Shown here in pieces: positions 1-8,036 of a stretch of 61,162 nt of DNA (the stretch's first letter is position 1; every line of letters begins with the position of its first letter). The DNA is from Clostridiales bacterium. Its GTDB lineage: Bacteria > Bacillota > Clostridia > Christensenellales > Aristaeellaceae. A program made the translations under genes and the position numbers. The stretch is taken from NCBI GenBank assembly GCA_004557125.1, contig SFET01000009.1, forward strand, positions 1 to 61,162, given 5' to 3'. The notes under the pieces were generated by a model. It made no database searches, was not told the origin of the DNA, and saw only the letters and a list, made by a program, of their open reading frames with translations.

Positions 1-1551
1 GAAGGTAAAGGTCACCGTTTCATCCGCATTGACCGTGGCATGATCGACTGCCGCCAACCAGAGGTCATCATTGAATTCAATGGGCATCTCCGACTGTCCA
101 GCCAGAATCGCAGCAAAAGCGCTGATGCGGTCATTCTGCTCCTTCCGACGCAGTCGTTCCGCTTCAATGGCCTCGTACCGCTTCTTCATTTTTTCATAAC
201 GGCGGGTGTGACGTTCATACCGTTCCATGTATTCTTCCTGGTTCTGCACCTTGATGGTATTTTCCTCAATACACTGACGAATCAGTTCCCCTACGATCTC
301 CATCTCATCTGCCAAGATAGCTTGCTGCGTTTCCAATTCCGTGCAGTCACACAGAGCGGCTTGCACCAATTGGATGTCCTCCAGAATATGCTCTCGGTCA
401 GCCATCAGCTTGCCGAATGCCCGGAGAAACATATCCTTGATGTCCTTTTCGTACAGGTGCGGTGTGGTGCAGTGGTGGTTTCCTTTGAATTTATCATTGC
501 ACTGCCAGATGATGCGCCGGTATTTGTCTGTGGAGTGCCATACCTTTGAGCCGTACACCGAACCGCAGTCACCACAGAAAATCATTGATGAGAATACACT
601 TGCTGCACTGTACCGACTGCCCAAAGCCTTTCGTCTGGAGAATTCGGCTTGTACCAAATCCCATTCCTCCGGGTCGATGATGGCAGGGTGGCTGTTCTCA
701 ACATAGTACTGCGGAACTTCACCCTCATTGACCTTCATCTTTTTCTGTAGAAAGTCCACCGTGAATTTCTTCTGCAGCCGGGCATCACCACGGTATTTCT
801 CGTTTTGCAGGATGCTCTCAATGGTGGAGGACTGCCATTTTGCTTTGCCTGCCGGAGTGGGAATCCCCTCCGAAGTGAGTATCTTTCCAATAGCGTGTGC
901 TGTTTTTCCTTGCATGAACAGCTTGTATATCCGCCTCACCAACTCAGCCTCCTCCGGCACGATCTCCGGCAGACCGTCCGCGCCCTTGCGGTATCCAAGA
1001 AAATGACGGTACGGCATACTTACCTTTCCGTCAGCAAAGCGTTTCCGCTGTCCCCAGGTCACATTTTCGGAGATGCTCCGACTCTCCTCCTGCGCAAGGC
1101 TGGACATGATGGTGATCAGCAATTCACCCTTGGAGTCCAGGGTGTAGATGTTTTCCTTTTGGAAATAGACCTCCACACCTTTTTCTTTCAGCTTTCGGAC
1201 GGTAGTGAGGCTGTCCACCGTGTTTCGGGCGAAGCGGCTGACGGATTTTGTGACGATGAGGTCGATTTTCCCATCAAGAGCATCCTGCACCATGCGGTTG
1301 AATCCGTCCCGGTGTTTGGTGTTGGTCGCGGATATGCCTTCGTCCGTATATACGGCAACAAACTGCCACTCGGGATTCGCCTTGATGTACTGCGTGTAAT
1401 AATCCACCTGTGCCTCGTAGCTTGTAAGCTGTTCCTCACTATCAGTAGATACACGGGCGTATCCCGCAACTCTCCGTTTGTAATGCATATCGGAAGATAT
1501 CCCCGTGTGCCGGTCCAATGTGGCAGGGATGACCGTAATATTCTTAGCCAT
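1..1551 (-). CDS. Large serine recombinase, C-terminus cut by the window edge
   Basis: This is a site-specific DNA recombinase of the large serine family. The reverse strand stays open from the ATG at 1549-1551 to base 1, giving 517 codons with no stop, so the C-terminal end lies outside the window. The N-terminal resolvase domain (about residues 28-165) carries GYARVSTD, with Ser35 as the likely nucleophile, and KSVSRFARN. A recombinase domain (about 185-290) follows. Next comes a zinc ribbon, with CGDCG near 335 and a second Cys pair near 365-377, and then a charged coiled coil (about 400-480). The ATG lies inside the end of the upstream recombinase: the 8-bp overlap reads ATGGCTAA, so translation is probably coupled. 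Such enzymes integrate and excise mobile elements. Paired recombinases suggest either a two-protein recombinase or a stacked element. Confidence 0.93.
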   Translation of the reverse strand, partial: MAKNITVIPATLDRHTGISSDMHYKRRVAGYARVSTDSEEQLTSYEAQVDYYTQYIKANPEWQFVAVYTDEGISATNTKHRDGFNRMVQDALDGKIDLIVTKSVSRFARNTVDSLTTVRKLKEKGVEVYFQKENIYTLDSKGELLITIMSSLAQEESRSISENVTWGQRKRFADGKVSMPYRHFLGYRKGADGLPEIVPEEAELVRRIYKLFMQGKTAHAIGKILTSEGIPTPAGKAKWQSSTIESILQNEKYRGDARLQKKFTVDFLQKKMKVNEGEVPQYYVENSHPAIIDPEEWDLVQAEFSRRKALGSRYSAASVFSSMIFCGDCGSVYGSKVWHSTDKYRRIIWQCNDKFKGNHHCTTPHLYEKDIKDMFLRAFGKLMADREHILEDIQLVQAALCDCTELETQQAILADEMEIVGELIRQCIEENTIKVQNQEEYMERYERHTRRYEKMKKRYEAIEAERLRRKEQNDRISAFAAILAGQSEMPIEFNDDLWLAAVDHATVNADETVTFTF

Positions 1552-2836
1552 TATGTTTGCTCCTCTCAAGTGCTTTCTGCCGAGCGGATTCTTTCATTTC
1601 CTCCGTCCAGCTTTCTGCCCTGGAACGGTCTTGCCACCGTTTAACGGTTTCTGAACCATCTTTGAAGCAGAATACCAAGGTGTTGTCTTTCTCCGCTCTG
1701 ATTGCCGTTATTTTATTGTAAAGGGTATCCGTGCTGCCCAGAACTTCCTCAGTGATGGAAATGAGTGTGTTTTCTGGAATCTGCTTGGATGGGCAGTATG
1801 CTTTGCCCATTGTATTGAAGGTGCTGCAGATCCACACGGGGCCGGTCTTGGTGATCTTTCTGCGGTAGTGCTTTCCGCAGCCACCACATACCACCATCCC
1901 GGTGAAAGGGTATGTCTTCTGCTTAACGCCAGGATGAGTGTGCTTTTCGGCACGGCGTCTTATCTCCTCCTGCACAGCGTTAAACTGTCGCAGAGAGATG
2001 ATTGGTTCGTGGCTACCCGTTATGTGGTATTTCGGAAACTCACCGTTATTTTGCAATGTGCGCTTGGTGAGATGGTTTTCACGGTAGGTCTGCTGAAGGA
2101 GCAGATTGCCAGTATAGGCATAATTCCGCAGCACACGCATCACGCTACTCTTGCACCAGGCATTACCGTTACGGGAGAGTATGCCTTTTTCATTCAGCAT
2201 CTTCATGATCGCCGTGATGCCCATGCCTGAAAGATAGCTGTCAAATATCAACCGAACGGTCTCAGCCTCATCTGGAACAATGATGTATTTGCCGTTCTCA
2301 TAGCGGTACCCCAGCAGAGTGCCGCTCCAAGGCATTCCGTTTTCAAAATTCCGCTTGATCCGCCATTTCTGATTTTCGCTTGCTGACAGGCTCTCCTCCT
2401 GTGCGTAGGATGCCAGGATGGAAAGCATCAGTTCGCCGTCAGCGCTGATGGAGTGAATGTTCTGCTCCTCAAAATACACATCCACCCCGATCAGCTTCAG
2501 TTCCCGGACGGTTTCTAAAAGGGTGACGGTGTTTCTTGCAAAACGGGAGATGGATTTGGTAATGACCATATCCACCTTGCCCGCCTTGCAATCTTGCAGC
2601 AGACGGGTGAAATTCTCCCGATCTGCCTTTGTCCCGGTCAACGCCTCATCTGCATATACACCGCAGAATACCCAACCGGGATGACGCTGAATAAGGTCGT
2701 TGTAGTAGCTGACCTGTGCCGATAAGGAGTGGAGCATAGCATCCTTGCCTGAGGACACTCTGGCATAGGCGGCAACTCTGGTCAGCTTTGGTGCTTCTTG
2801 CACAGGGAATACGATTTTTTTAATAGTTCGCTCCAT
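1544..2836 (-). CDS. Large serine recombinase, complete
   Basis: This is a complete serine recombinase of about 430 aa, related to but distinct from its downstream partner. I chose the ATG at 2834-2836 because AAGGAGG sits at ideal spacing before it; a longer frame starting at 2893 would add 19 unlikely residues. The catalytic domain (about residues 18-160) has AYARVSS (Ser28) and KSISRFARN. The recombinase domain (about 170-285) has YAYTGNLLLQ. A zinc ribbon (CGGCG near 330) and a short C-terminal tail follow, with no long coiled coil, so it is shorter than the partner. The two genes form an overlapping pair. The SD side abuts a CTTGTATC motif and the divergent mcrC gene, which is the expected place for an attachment site next to an integrase gene. 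The exact mobile element is not identified. Confidence 0.93.
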   Translation of the reverse strand: MERTIKKIVFPVQEAPKLTRVAAYARVSSGKDAMLHSLSAQVSYYNDLIQRHPGWVFCGVYADEALTGTKADRENFTRLLQDCKAGKVDMVITKSISRFARNTVTLLETVRELKLIGVDVYFEEQNIHSISADGELMLSILASYAQEESLSASENQKWRIKRNFENGMPWSGTLLGYRYENGKYIIVPDEAETVRLIFDSYLSGMGITAIMKMLNEKGILSRNGNAWCKSSVMRVLRNYAYTGNLLLQQTYRENHLTKRTLQNNGEFPKYHITGSHEPIISLRQFNAVQEEIRRRAEKHTHPGVKQKTYPFTGMVVCGGCGKHYRRKITKTGPVWICSTFNTMGKAYCPSKQIPENTLISITEEVLGSTDTLYNKITAIRAEKDNTLVFCFKDGSETVKRWQDRSRAESWTEEMKESARQKALERSKHNG

Positions 2837-2847
2837 TGGTGTCCCTC

Positions 2848-2857
2848 CTTGTATCAA
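2848..2857 (+). repeat. Junction motif J1, CTTGTATCAA
   Basis: This 10-bp motif lies between the SD of the recombinase and the start of mcrC. It is identical to the motif at 4149-4158, and its first 8 bp recur at 5736-5743. McrC-like coding begins at or just after it. It is a candidate attachment-site core for the neighbouring recombinases; this is inference. Confidence 0.45.
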
Positions 2858-2873
2858 GATTTGGGTAATACAT

Positions 2874-3908
2874 ATGCTTTCGTATGCCTTCACGACGCTG
2901 AATCAAGGCGGTTATGAGGATGTTGCTACCGAGGAGTTCGAGAACATGCATAACCTCTTCGCTGCGATTCTGGCGAAGGGCATCAGCAGACAGTTGAAAC
3001 AGGGGCTGTACCGGGAGTATTTAAACCGCAAAGAGGATGTTGCTGTAGTCCGGGGCAAGATCGATATGCCGGGGACCATTCAGAACCGCCTTGCCAGAAA
3101 GCGGGTGCTGACCTGTGAGTACGATGAGCTTTCCGAGAACAATCTCCTGAATCAGATACTGAAAACGACCGTTATGCTTCTGCTCCGGCACACGAGAGTG
3201 GATCAGGAGTACAAAAGCGATTTGAAAAAGGAGATGCTGTTCTTCTCAAATGTTGACACAATCGATCCTACCACGATCCGCTGGTCGGCCATTCGGTTCC
3301 AGAGGAACAACAATACATATCGGATGCTTATCAGTCTGTGCCAGCTCATTCTGGAAGGAATGCTTCTGACCACAGACTCCGGAGAATACAAACTGGCCTC
3401 CTTTGTGGATGAACAGCGTATGAATCGTCTGTACGAGAAATTCATCCTCGAATACTACGCCAAGGAGTGTCCGCAAGTGACAGCGACGGCTTCGCAGATC
3501 CCGTGGGCTTTGGATGATGGTATTGGGACGATGTTGCCGGTAATGCAGAGCGACATCATGCTCACCAGTGGCAGCGAGGTCCTTATCATTGACGCCAAGT
3601 ATTACACGCATACCACGCAGACTCAGTACGATGTCCACACGCTCCATTCCGGCAATCTGTATCAGATCTTTACCTACGTTAAGAACAAGGATACGGAGTT
3701 CGGGGACCAGCCCCACAAGGTTTCCGGCATGCTCCTTTATGCTGCAACGGGCGAGGCCATCCAGCCGGACAACAGCTACCAGATGAGCGGCAACATGATC
3801 AGCGTGAAGACGCTCGATTTAAACAGAGATTTCTCGGAGATTGCCGCACAGCTGAATGCGATAGTTGATGAGCACTTTGAGGAGAAGTCCACACAGAACA
3901 TTGGTTAA
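2874..3908 (+). CDS. mcrC: McrC-family 5-methylcytosine restriction subunit, 5' end abnormal
   Basis: McrC is the nuclease partner of the McrB GTPase in systems that cut modified DNA. The 344-aa product matches the Firmicute McrC type. Its C-terminal PD-(D/E)xK nuclease is visible as SDI near residue 225 and IIDAKYY near 238-244, followed by HSGNLYQIFTYV. Family members usually begin about ten residues earlier with an IKxxxIYYMLSYAF-like stretch. Here the codons before the ATG read IKIWVIH and then run into the recombinase SD and the J1 motif, so the native start is missing or remodelled. No SD precedes the ATG, and no mcrB is present in the window. The gene may therefore be untranslated or depend on a lost upstream partner. 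Family assignment is firm; activity is doubtful. Confidence 0.85.
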   Translation: MLSYAFTTLNQGGYEDVATEEFENMHNLFAAILAKGISRQLKQGLYREYLNRKEDVAVVRGKIDMPGTIQNRLARKRVLTCEYDELSENNLLNQILKTTVMLLLRHTRVDQEYKSDLKKEMLFFSNVDTIDPTTIRWSAIRFQRNNNTYRMLISLCQLILEGMLLTTDSGEYKLASFVDEQRMNRLYEKFILEYYAKECPQVTATASQIPWALDDGIGTMLPVMQSDIMLTSGSEVLIIDAKYYTHTTQTQYDVHTLHSGNLYQIFTYVKNKDTEFGDQPHKVSGMLLYAATGEAIQPDNSYQMSGNMISVKTLDLNRDFSEIAAQLNAIVDEHFEEKSTQNIG

Positions 3909-4077
3909 CCAGCAGCTGCTTGATGCAGTAGAAAGTAACCTTTTAATTTTGCCTGAACCATTTAATTTTGGCATACTTTTTAATTATTCCCTGAGCCAGC
4001 CGCGTTAGAGCCCAGATGCCAACATCAGGCACACCTCGGCTGTGCTATGACGGGGCAAATTGAACACCGACAAATAC
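3901..4077 (+). other. Intergenic segment with a possible 35-codon remnant
   Basis: The first part, 3901-4008, can be read as a 35-codon frame overlapping the mcrC stop (LVNQQLLDAVESN, then LLILPEPFNFG). Its composition looks protein-like, but it starts at TTG without an SD and I do not recognise it. It could be a fragment of the gene that once followed mcrC. Nothing else is evident before the hairpin at 4078. Confidence 0.25.
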
Positions 4078-4127
4078 AGCGAAAACCGCAAGAAACGCCT
4101 TGTTTCTTGCGGTTTTCGCTATTTTTA
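4078..4127 (+). terminator. Strong intrinsic terminator, 19-bp perfect stem
   Basis: The arms at 4078-4096 and 4102-4120 are perfectly complementary (AGCGAAAACCGCAAGAAAC and its complement) with a 5-nt loop, followed by ATTTTTAT. It would end transcription coming from mcrC just before the truncated mod gene. Confidence 0.8.
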
Positions 4128-4148
4128 TACACTTTGCCGGCGACCGGG

Positions 4149-4158
4149 CTTGTATCAA
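4149..4158 (+). repeat. Junction motif J2, CTTGTATCAA
   Basis: This is identical to the 10 bp at 2848-2857. Recognisable mod coding begins immediately downstream; sequence to the left is a terminator and unrelated bases. The breakpoint of the mod gene therefore coincides with the motif. Confidence 0.45.
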
Positions 4159-5575
4159 AGATTACGTCTTTATAGATCCTCCGTATAATACCGGTTCGGC
4201 ATTTGAGCATTACGATGATAACTTTGAACACAGCATTTGGCTTAACCTTATTCGTCCACGGCTTACCATCCTGTGGAACTTGCTGCATGAAGCAGAAGGT
4301 AGCATTTGGATAAGTATTGATGACGCAGAACAAGCATATATTCGGGTCTTGTGTGATGAATTGTTTGGGCGCCATAATTTTATCGCACAGATTGTATGGC
4401 AGAAACGATATTCTCGTGAGAATCGTGAATCCATCGGTGATGTGCATGAATACATCTTGGTGTATGCAAAAAATCCTGTTCGTTTTAAGGAGATAAGAAA
4501 TCTTGTACCTATGACGGAGGAACAGGCAAAGGTATATAAAAATCCAAACAATGATCCTCGTGGTCGATGGAGACCTGTTCCTATGACAGCACAGGCAGGT
4601 CATGCTACACCCGATCAATTTTATGAGATTACGGCTCCGGGAGGAAAAGTACATACCCCGCCCGCCGGCAGATGTTGGTCTTTATCAAAAAAGACTTTTG
4701 AGGAACTACTTGCCGATGGTCGCATTTATTTCGGCAAGGATAATAACAGCCAGCCGAACAAGATTCGTTATTTGTCTGAAGTCCCCGGTGTGGCTCCGTG
4801 GACATGGTGGCCAAGTGATGAGGTGGGCCATACTGATTCTGCCAAGAAGGAAATCATGGAGATTTTTGGTAAGAATAATATTTTTGACACTCCCAAGCCG
4901 GAAGCACTCATTGAACGCATTATCCACATTGCCTCCAACCCCGGGGATCTTGTACTCGACTCTTTCCTTGGCTCTGGCACTACTGCTGCTGTTGCACAGA
5001 AAATGGGACGTCGTTGGATTGGTGTAGAAATGGGTAACCACGCCTACACGCACTGCAAGGTGCGTCTGGACAAGGTTATCGCCGGACAGGACCCCGGCGG
5101 CATCACCAAAGCACAGAACTGGCAGGGCGGTGGTGGTTACCGTTTCTATGAGGTTGCCCCGACCCTTATCAACAAAGACCCCTTCGATGAGTACGTCATC
5201 AATGAAGCGTATGATGCGGATATGCTGGCGGCGGCGGTTGCCCTGCATGAGGGCTTCCGCTATCAGCCGGATGGTAGTTTGTTCTGGAAGCAGTCCGTGG
5301 GCAACGAAAACAGCTACCTCTTCGTGACCACACGGCACCTCAACAGCATCTATCTGGACTCCATCAAGGACACCATGGAGGAGGGCGAATACCTGATTAT
5401 CGCCTGCCGCTCCTTTGACAGTGGTCTGGACAAGGCATATGGCAATATCACCATCAAGAAAATTCCGCAGATGCTTCTCAGTCGCTGTGAATTCGGAAAG
5501 ACCGATTACAACTTGAACATTTTGCATCCGCCGGTATATGACGATGAATGGGACGAGGAGGATTGCGATGAATAA
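4149..5575 (+). pseudogene. Type III restriction-modification DNA methyltransferase (Mod), N-terminally truncated
   Basis: This is an adenine-specific DNA methyltransferase of the beta class, in which motif IV (DPPYNTGSAFEHYDD, about 4170-4215) precedes motif I (DSFLGSGTTAA, about 4957-4990). The C-terminal part is complete through the acidic end DDEWDEEDCDE. Intact Mod proteins carry roughly 100 residues before DPPY; here only about eight plausible codons precede it. Further upstream the frame enters the terminator hairpin, where a TTG at 4100 is not a credible start. The gene has thus lost its N-terminus and its promoter. It overlaps the start of a res-like gene by 8 bp, the usual mod-res arrangement. 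It could be a decayed copy, or a silent cassette if recombination can restore a 5' end. Confidence 0.82.
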
Positions 5576-5657
5576 TTACTTTCCTCAATACACCACTGAC
5601 TATATCAGCGGTGTAATGTCCTTTCGGTTGAGAAAAAGGCCAATCAAAAATGATTAA
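5568..5657 (+). pseudogene. Start of a type III Res/helicase subunit, 29-codon stub
   Basis: An ATG at 5568, with GAGGAGG upstream and overlapping the mod stop, opens a frame beginning MNNYFPQYTTDYISG. That is how many restriction helicase subunits paired with this kind of Mod begin. After about 20 residues the similarity stops and the frame ends at TAA (5655-5657). The body of the gene, normally close to a thousand codons, is absent. I read it as a 3'-deleted res gene. The family call rests on the first 20 residues and the position after mod. Confidence 0.55.
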
Positions 5658-5680
5658 AGAATATCGATGAACGATTGACA

Positions 5681-5728
5681 TTTAACGATAGAAAAAGAAT
5701 TTACTGATAATGTACCTATCGTTATAAA
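5681..5728. repeat. Inverted repeat next to junction J3
   Basis: TTTAACGATAG (5681-5691) faces CTATCGTTATAAA (5716-5728) across about 24 bp and ends 8 bp before the CTTGTATC motif at 5736. It has no T-run suited to a terminator. It could be a recombinase or regulator binding site. Confidence 0.4.
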
Positions 5729-5735
5729 CGGGTAT

Positions 5736-5743
5736 CTTGTATC
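5736..5743 (+). repeat. Junction motif J3, CTTGTATC
   Basis: This is the third copy of the 8-bp core, followed by GAGCT (compare AAGAT at J1). It marks the change from the AT-richer recombinase/restriction segment to ordinary chromosomal terminators, so it may be the right boundary of the mobile region. Confidence 0.4.
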
Positions 5744-5764
5744 GAGCTGAGGGTGCAAACACAC

Positions 5765-5802
5765 GTCGGAGCATGCTTTATATCGCTTGCTCCGACTTTT
5801 TT
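5765..5802 (+). terminator. Terminator-like hairpin 1 of 3
   Basis: GTCGGAGCA (5765-5773) pairs with TGCTCCGAC (5788-5796), followed by six T. The 519 bp from 5658 to 6176 hold no supported gene, only the inverted repeat, three such hairpins and a palindromic repeat. Confidence 0.65.
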
Positions 5803-5841
5803 ATAAAAGTCAGAGCGCGTTCATGCCGCTGCTCCTCCTTT

Positions 5842-5880
5842 CCAAATCGAAGCCGCTTCGCTGGACTTCGATTTGGTTTT
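5842..5880 (+). terminator. Terminator-like hairpin 2 of 3
   Basis: CCAAATCGAAG (5842-5852) pairs perfectly with CTTCGATTTGG (5866-5876) and is followed by TTTT. Confidence 0.65.
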
Positions 5881-5930
5881 GGGTGTAGGCCTGGAAACAA
5901 CGGCATCTATACTGTTGCGATGTTACACCT

Positions 5931-5964
5931 TGGAGCAAGCGCAGCGTCGCTTGCTCCATTTTTT
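5931..5964 (+). terminator. Terminator-like hairpin 3 of 3
   Basis: TGGAGCAAGCG (5931-5941) pairs with CGCTTGCTCCA (5948-5958), followed by six T. It shares CGCTTGCTCC with hairpin 1. Confidence 0.7.
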
Positions 5965-6091
5965 GTAAAATCAAAGCGAATGGATTTTCGCGCTGGAAAG
6001 CTGCAAAGAATGCCGTTTTGTTCATATTGGGTTCATGCAGCGGCGCTATCCTTGGAATTGCGAAGGATCCCCTCCTTCCTCAATCACAGCA

Positions 6092-6150
6092 CACTGTCCC
6101 GCCTCGCGGCGCTTGCAAGGGCGTCACGCACAGGCGGGACAGACAATTTT
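6092..6150 (-). repeat. Dispersed palindromic repeat, copy A
   Basis: Read on the minus strand, this is AAAATTGTCT followed by an imperfect hairpin (CTGTCCCGCCT facing AGGCGGGACAG). A clearly related copy lies on the plus strand at 13295-13359. It sits just downstream of the MBL hydrolase gene and could act as a REP-like element or a weak terminator. Confidence 0.5.
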
Positions 6151-6176
6151 GGTCAAATCCTTTTTCGATCACAGCC

Positions 6177-6959
6177 TCATACTTCCCAGGCGACGCCCTC
6201 CACCGGCTGACCGATCCCGATCTCCGGAAAGCGCTCCTGCGCCAGGTGCACAAAGGGCGCGCAGTCCATGTGTGCGGAGACGGGCGGGAACGCATCGTCG
6301 AAGTGATCCAGCATCACGCGCTTCGGACGAAACCTCTCCAGAAAGCGCAGCGAATACGTATCCATGTCACTTCGGCCCTGATAGGGATAGATCAGCAGAT
6401 CCATGCCCGTCGGATAAGCCACGTCCTCCCGGCAATTTGCGGAGCCCAGCAGAAAGACCCGCTTTCCCTCCGCACAGATCTCATAGCCCAGCACATCCCG
6501 CTCCATGTCGATGCTGAAGTGCCGGTTCTGCGCCTCAATGGAGAGGCCCTCCCGCAGCTTGGACGGCCGCAGCGCCCGGGAAAGCGTCTCCCGCAGGATC
6601 GGCCGGTCGTAAACACAGTGGCAGCACTGGTATGCGCGCAGCACAACGCCGCCCAGCCGAACCACATCGCCGGCTGCGATGGTCCGCATGCGCTCCGCAT
6701 CGAAGCCCTGTTCCCGGGCAATCTCCCTGCCCCGCGAACACACGTAGACCGGCGCGGCGCAGCGCTCCATCACAGCGGGCATGTCCGCAAAGTGATCCAG
6801 GTGGGGATGGGTGATGAAGATCGCATCCGCGTCCGCAATCGCATCCAAGGGAAACGGCGGCAGGCCGCTGCTGTGCAGCTTCAGATAGGGATCGAACAGC
6901 AGCTTCGTCTCGCTGCTCTCCACGAGAATTGATGCCGTTCCCAGCCAGCTGATCTTCAT
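6177..6959 (-). CDS. MBL-fold metal-dependent hydrolase
   Basis: This 260-aa protein belongs to the metallo-beta-lactamase fold, near the UlaG/YtnP-like group of cytoplasmic hydrolases. The N-terminus MKISWLGTASILVES is typical. The metal-binding motif HPHLDHF lies at about residues 49-55. Further candidate ligands are DLLIYPYQGRSDMD (about 182-195) and the His of MLDHFDD (about 215-218). No signal peptide or membrane segment is visible, so it should be cytosolic. It appears to be a single gene: its start is 66 bp from the end of the ferredoxin gene, with no overlap. The substrate cannot be predicted; lactonase, phosphodiesterase and nuclease relatives share the same motif. Confidence 0.85.
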   Translation of the reverse strand: MKISWLGTASILVESSETKLLFDPYLKLHSSGLPPFPLDAIADADAIFITHPHLDHFADMPAVMERCAAPVYVCSRGREIAREQGFDAERMRTIAAGDVVRLGGVVLRAYQCCHCVYDRPILRETLSRALRPSKLREGLSIEAQNRHFSIDMERDVLGYEICAEGKRVFLLGSANCREDVAYPTGMDLLIYPYQGRSDMDTYSLRFLERFRPKRVMLDHFDDAFPPVSAHMDCAPFVHLAQERFPEIGIGQPVEGVAWEV

Positions 6960-7025
6960 TCGCGCGCGCCCCTTCCCAGCGACAGTTTCAAATTTCTCTT
7001 ATTCTATCGCAAAACGGCGCGATTT

Positions 7026-7691
7026 TCAAGCGCGTTCCTCCGACAGAATGCGTCCATCGATGGAGAGCGTCACCACGCACAGGGGAATGCGCTTGCCGCT
7101 CTGTTCCAGGGCCATGCGCGCGGCATATTCGATTCCGCCGCAGCAGGGCACCTCCATGCGCACCACGGTCAGCGAGCGCACGTCGTTGCCGCTGAGGATC
7201 TGCCGGAGCTTGTCCGCATACTGCACCGCGTCCAGCTTCGGACAGCCCACCAGCGCCACGCGGCCCGCGAGAAAGCGCTCGTGGAAGTCGGCAAAGGCGT
7301 AGGCCGTGCAGTCCGCTGCAATCAGCAGCTCCGCGCCGTCAAAGCAGGGCGCCTGCACCGGTGCCAGGCGGATCTGCACCGGCCAGTTGGTGAGCCTCGA
7401 CTGCACCGTTGTGCGCTCTGTGCGCTCCGCAGCGGCCTCCCTGCGCGCCGCAGCCGCTTCCTGGGCCCGGCGCACAGCCTCCGCATCGTAGGCGGGCGCT
7501 TCGCGCTCCTCGAAGGAGATGGCGTCCATCGGGCATGCCGGCAGACAATCGCCCAGGCCGTCGCAATAGTCCTCGCGCATCAGCTGCGCCTTGCCGTTCA
7601 CCATGGCGATGGCCCCCTCGTGACAGGCCTGTGCGCATGCGCCGCAGCCGTTGCAGCGCTCCGTATCGATGTGAATGATCCTTCGAATCAT
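7026..7691 (-). CDS. 4Fe-4S ferredoxin-type protein
   Basis: This is an iron-sulfur protein of 221 aa. I start it at the ATG at 7689-7691, preceded by GGAGGA and overlapping the upstream stop as ATGA; the frame continues further upstream, but only through the coding sequence of the neighbour. Two ferredoxin motifs lie in the first 60 residues: CNGCGACAQAC and CDGLGDCLPACP. A long C-terminal domain (about 110-221) contains CPKLDAVQYADKL and PCCGG, more possible cysteine ligands. Proteins of this type are common in anaerobes beside small zinc-ribbon proteins, and their electron partner is generally not known. It is co-translated with the zinc-ribbon gene, which suggests a two-protein redox unit. 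Confidence 0.85.
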   Translation of the reverse strand: MIRRIIHIDTERCNGCGACAQACHEGAIAMVNGKAQLMREDYCDGLGDCLPACPMDAISFEEREAPAYDAEAVRRAQEAAAARREAAAERTERTTVQSRLTNWPVQIRLAPVQAPCFDGAELLIAADCTAYAFADFHERFLAGRVALVGCPKLDAVQYADKLRQILSGNDVRSLTVVRMEVPCCGGIEYAARMALEQSGKRIPLCVVTLSIDGRILSEERA

Positions 7692-7972
7692 GCTTTTTCC
7701 TCCATTTCCTTCATGCGCTCCGCACGGGCGCGTTCCTTCTGCTGGGCTGCGATCTCCATCATGTGCTCGTACATCTCGTCGCCCACGCACTTGCGGGCAT
7801 ACTTGCACCATTGCACGCAACTCAGGGAATCGTTGTAGGCCACGAAGCCGCATTTCTCACAGGCCACCTGGGTGTCCGTGGAGAAGATTTCGATCAGGTT
7901 TCCGCACTGCGGGCAGCGCCGCTCCTCGATCGTCGGGGTGCGCGGCTTCCCCTGACAGCTGTCCATAATCAT
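7688..7972 (-). CDS. Small zinc-ribbon protein
   Basis: This 94-aa protein has an N-terminal zinc ribbon (CPQCGN near residue 20 and CEKCGF near 38) plus CVQWCKYARKC near 52-62, for seven cysteines in total. An Arg/Glu/Lys-rich helical tail ends the protein. The start may be Met1 or Met3; the ATG pair follows GGAGGTGAGC closely. It is the first gene of a two-gene operon with the ferredoxin-like protein. Its cysteine pattern and neighbour suggest a redox or metal-sensing partner. I do not recognise a named family with confidence. Confidence 0.8.
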   Translation of the reverse strand: MIMDSCQGKPRTPTIEERRCPQCGNLIEIFSTDTQVACEKCGFVAYNDSLSCVQWCKYARKCVGDEMYEHMMEIAAQQKERARAERMKEMEEKA

Positions 7973-8036
7973 ATGCTCACCTCCGATATGAAGTGAATGT
8001 CACTGTTTGCGGGCCGCACAATGCACCCGCGCCTAC

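Noticed and set aside
4100..4148. TTG start of the Mod frame at 4100
   Set aside because: It lies inside a terminator hairpin, has no SD, and the residues up to the CTTGTATC motif are not Mod-like.
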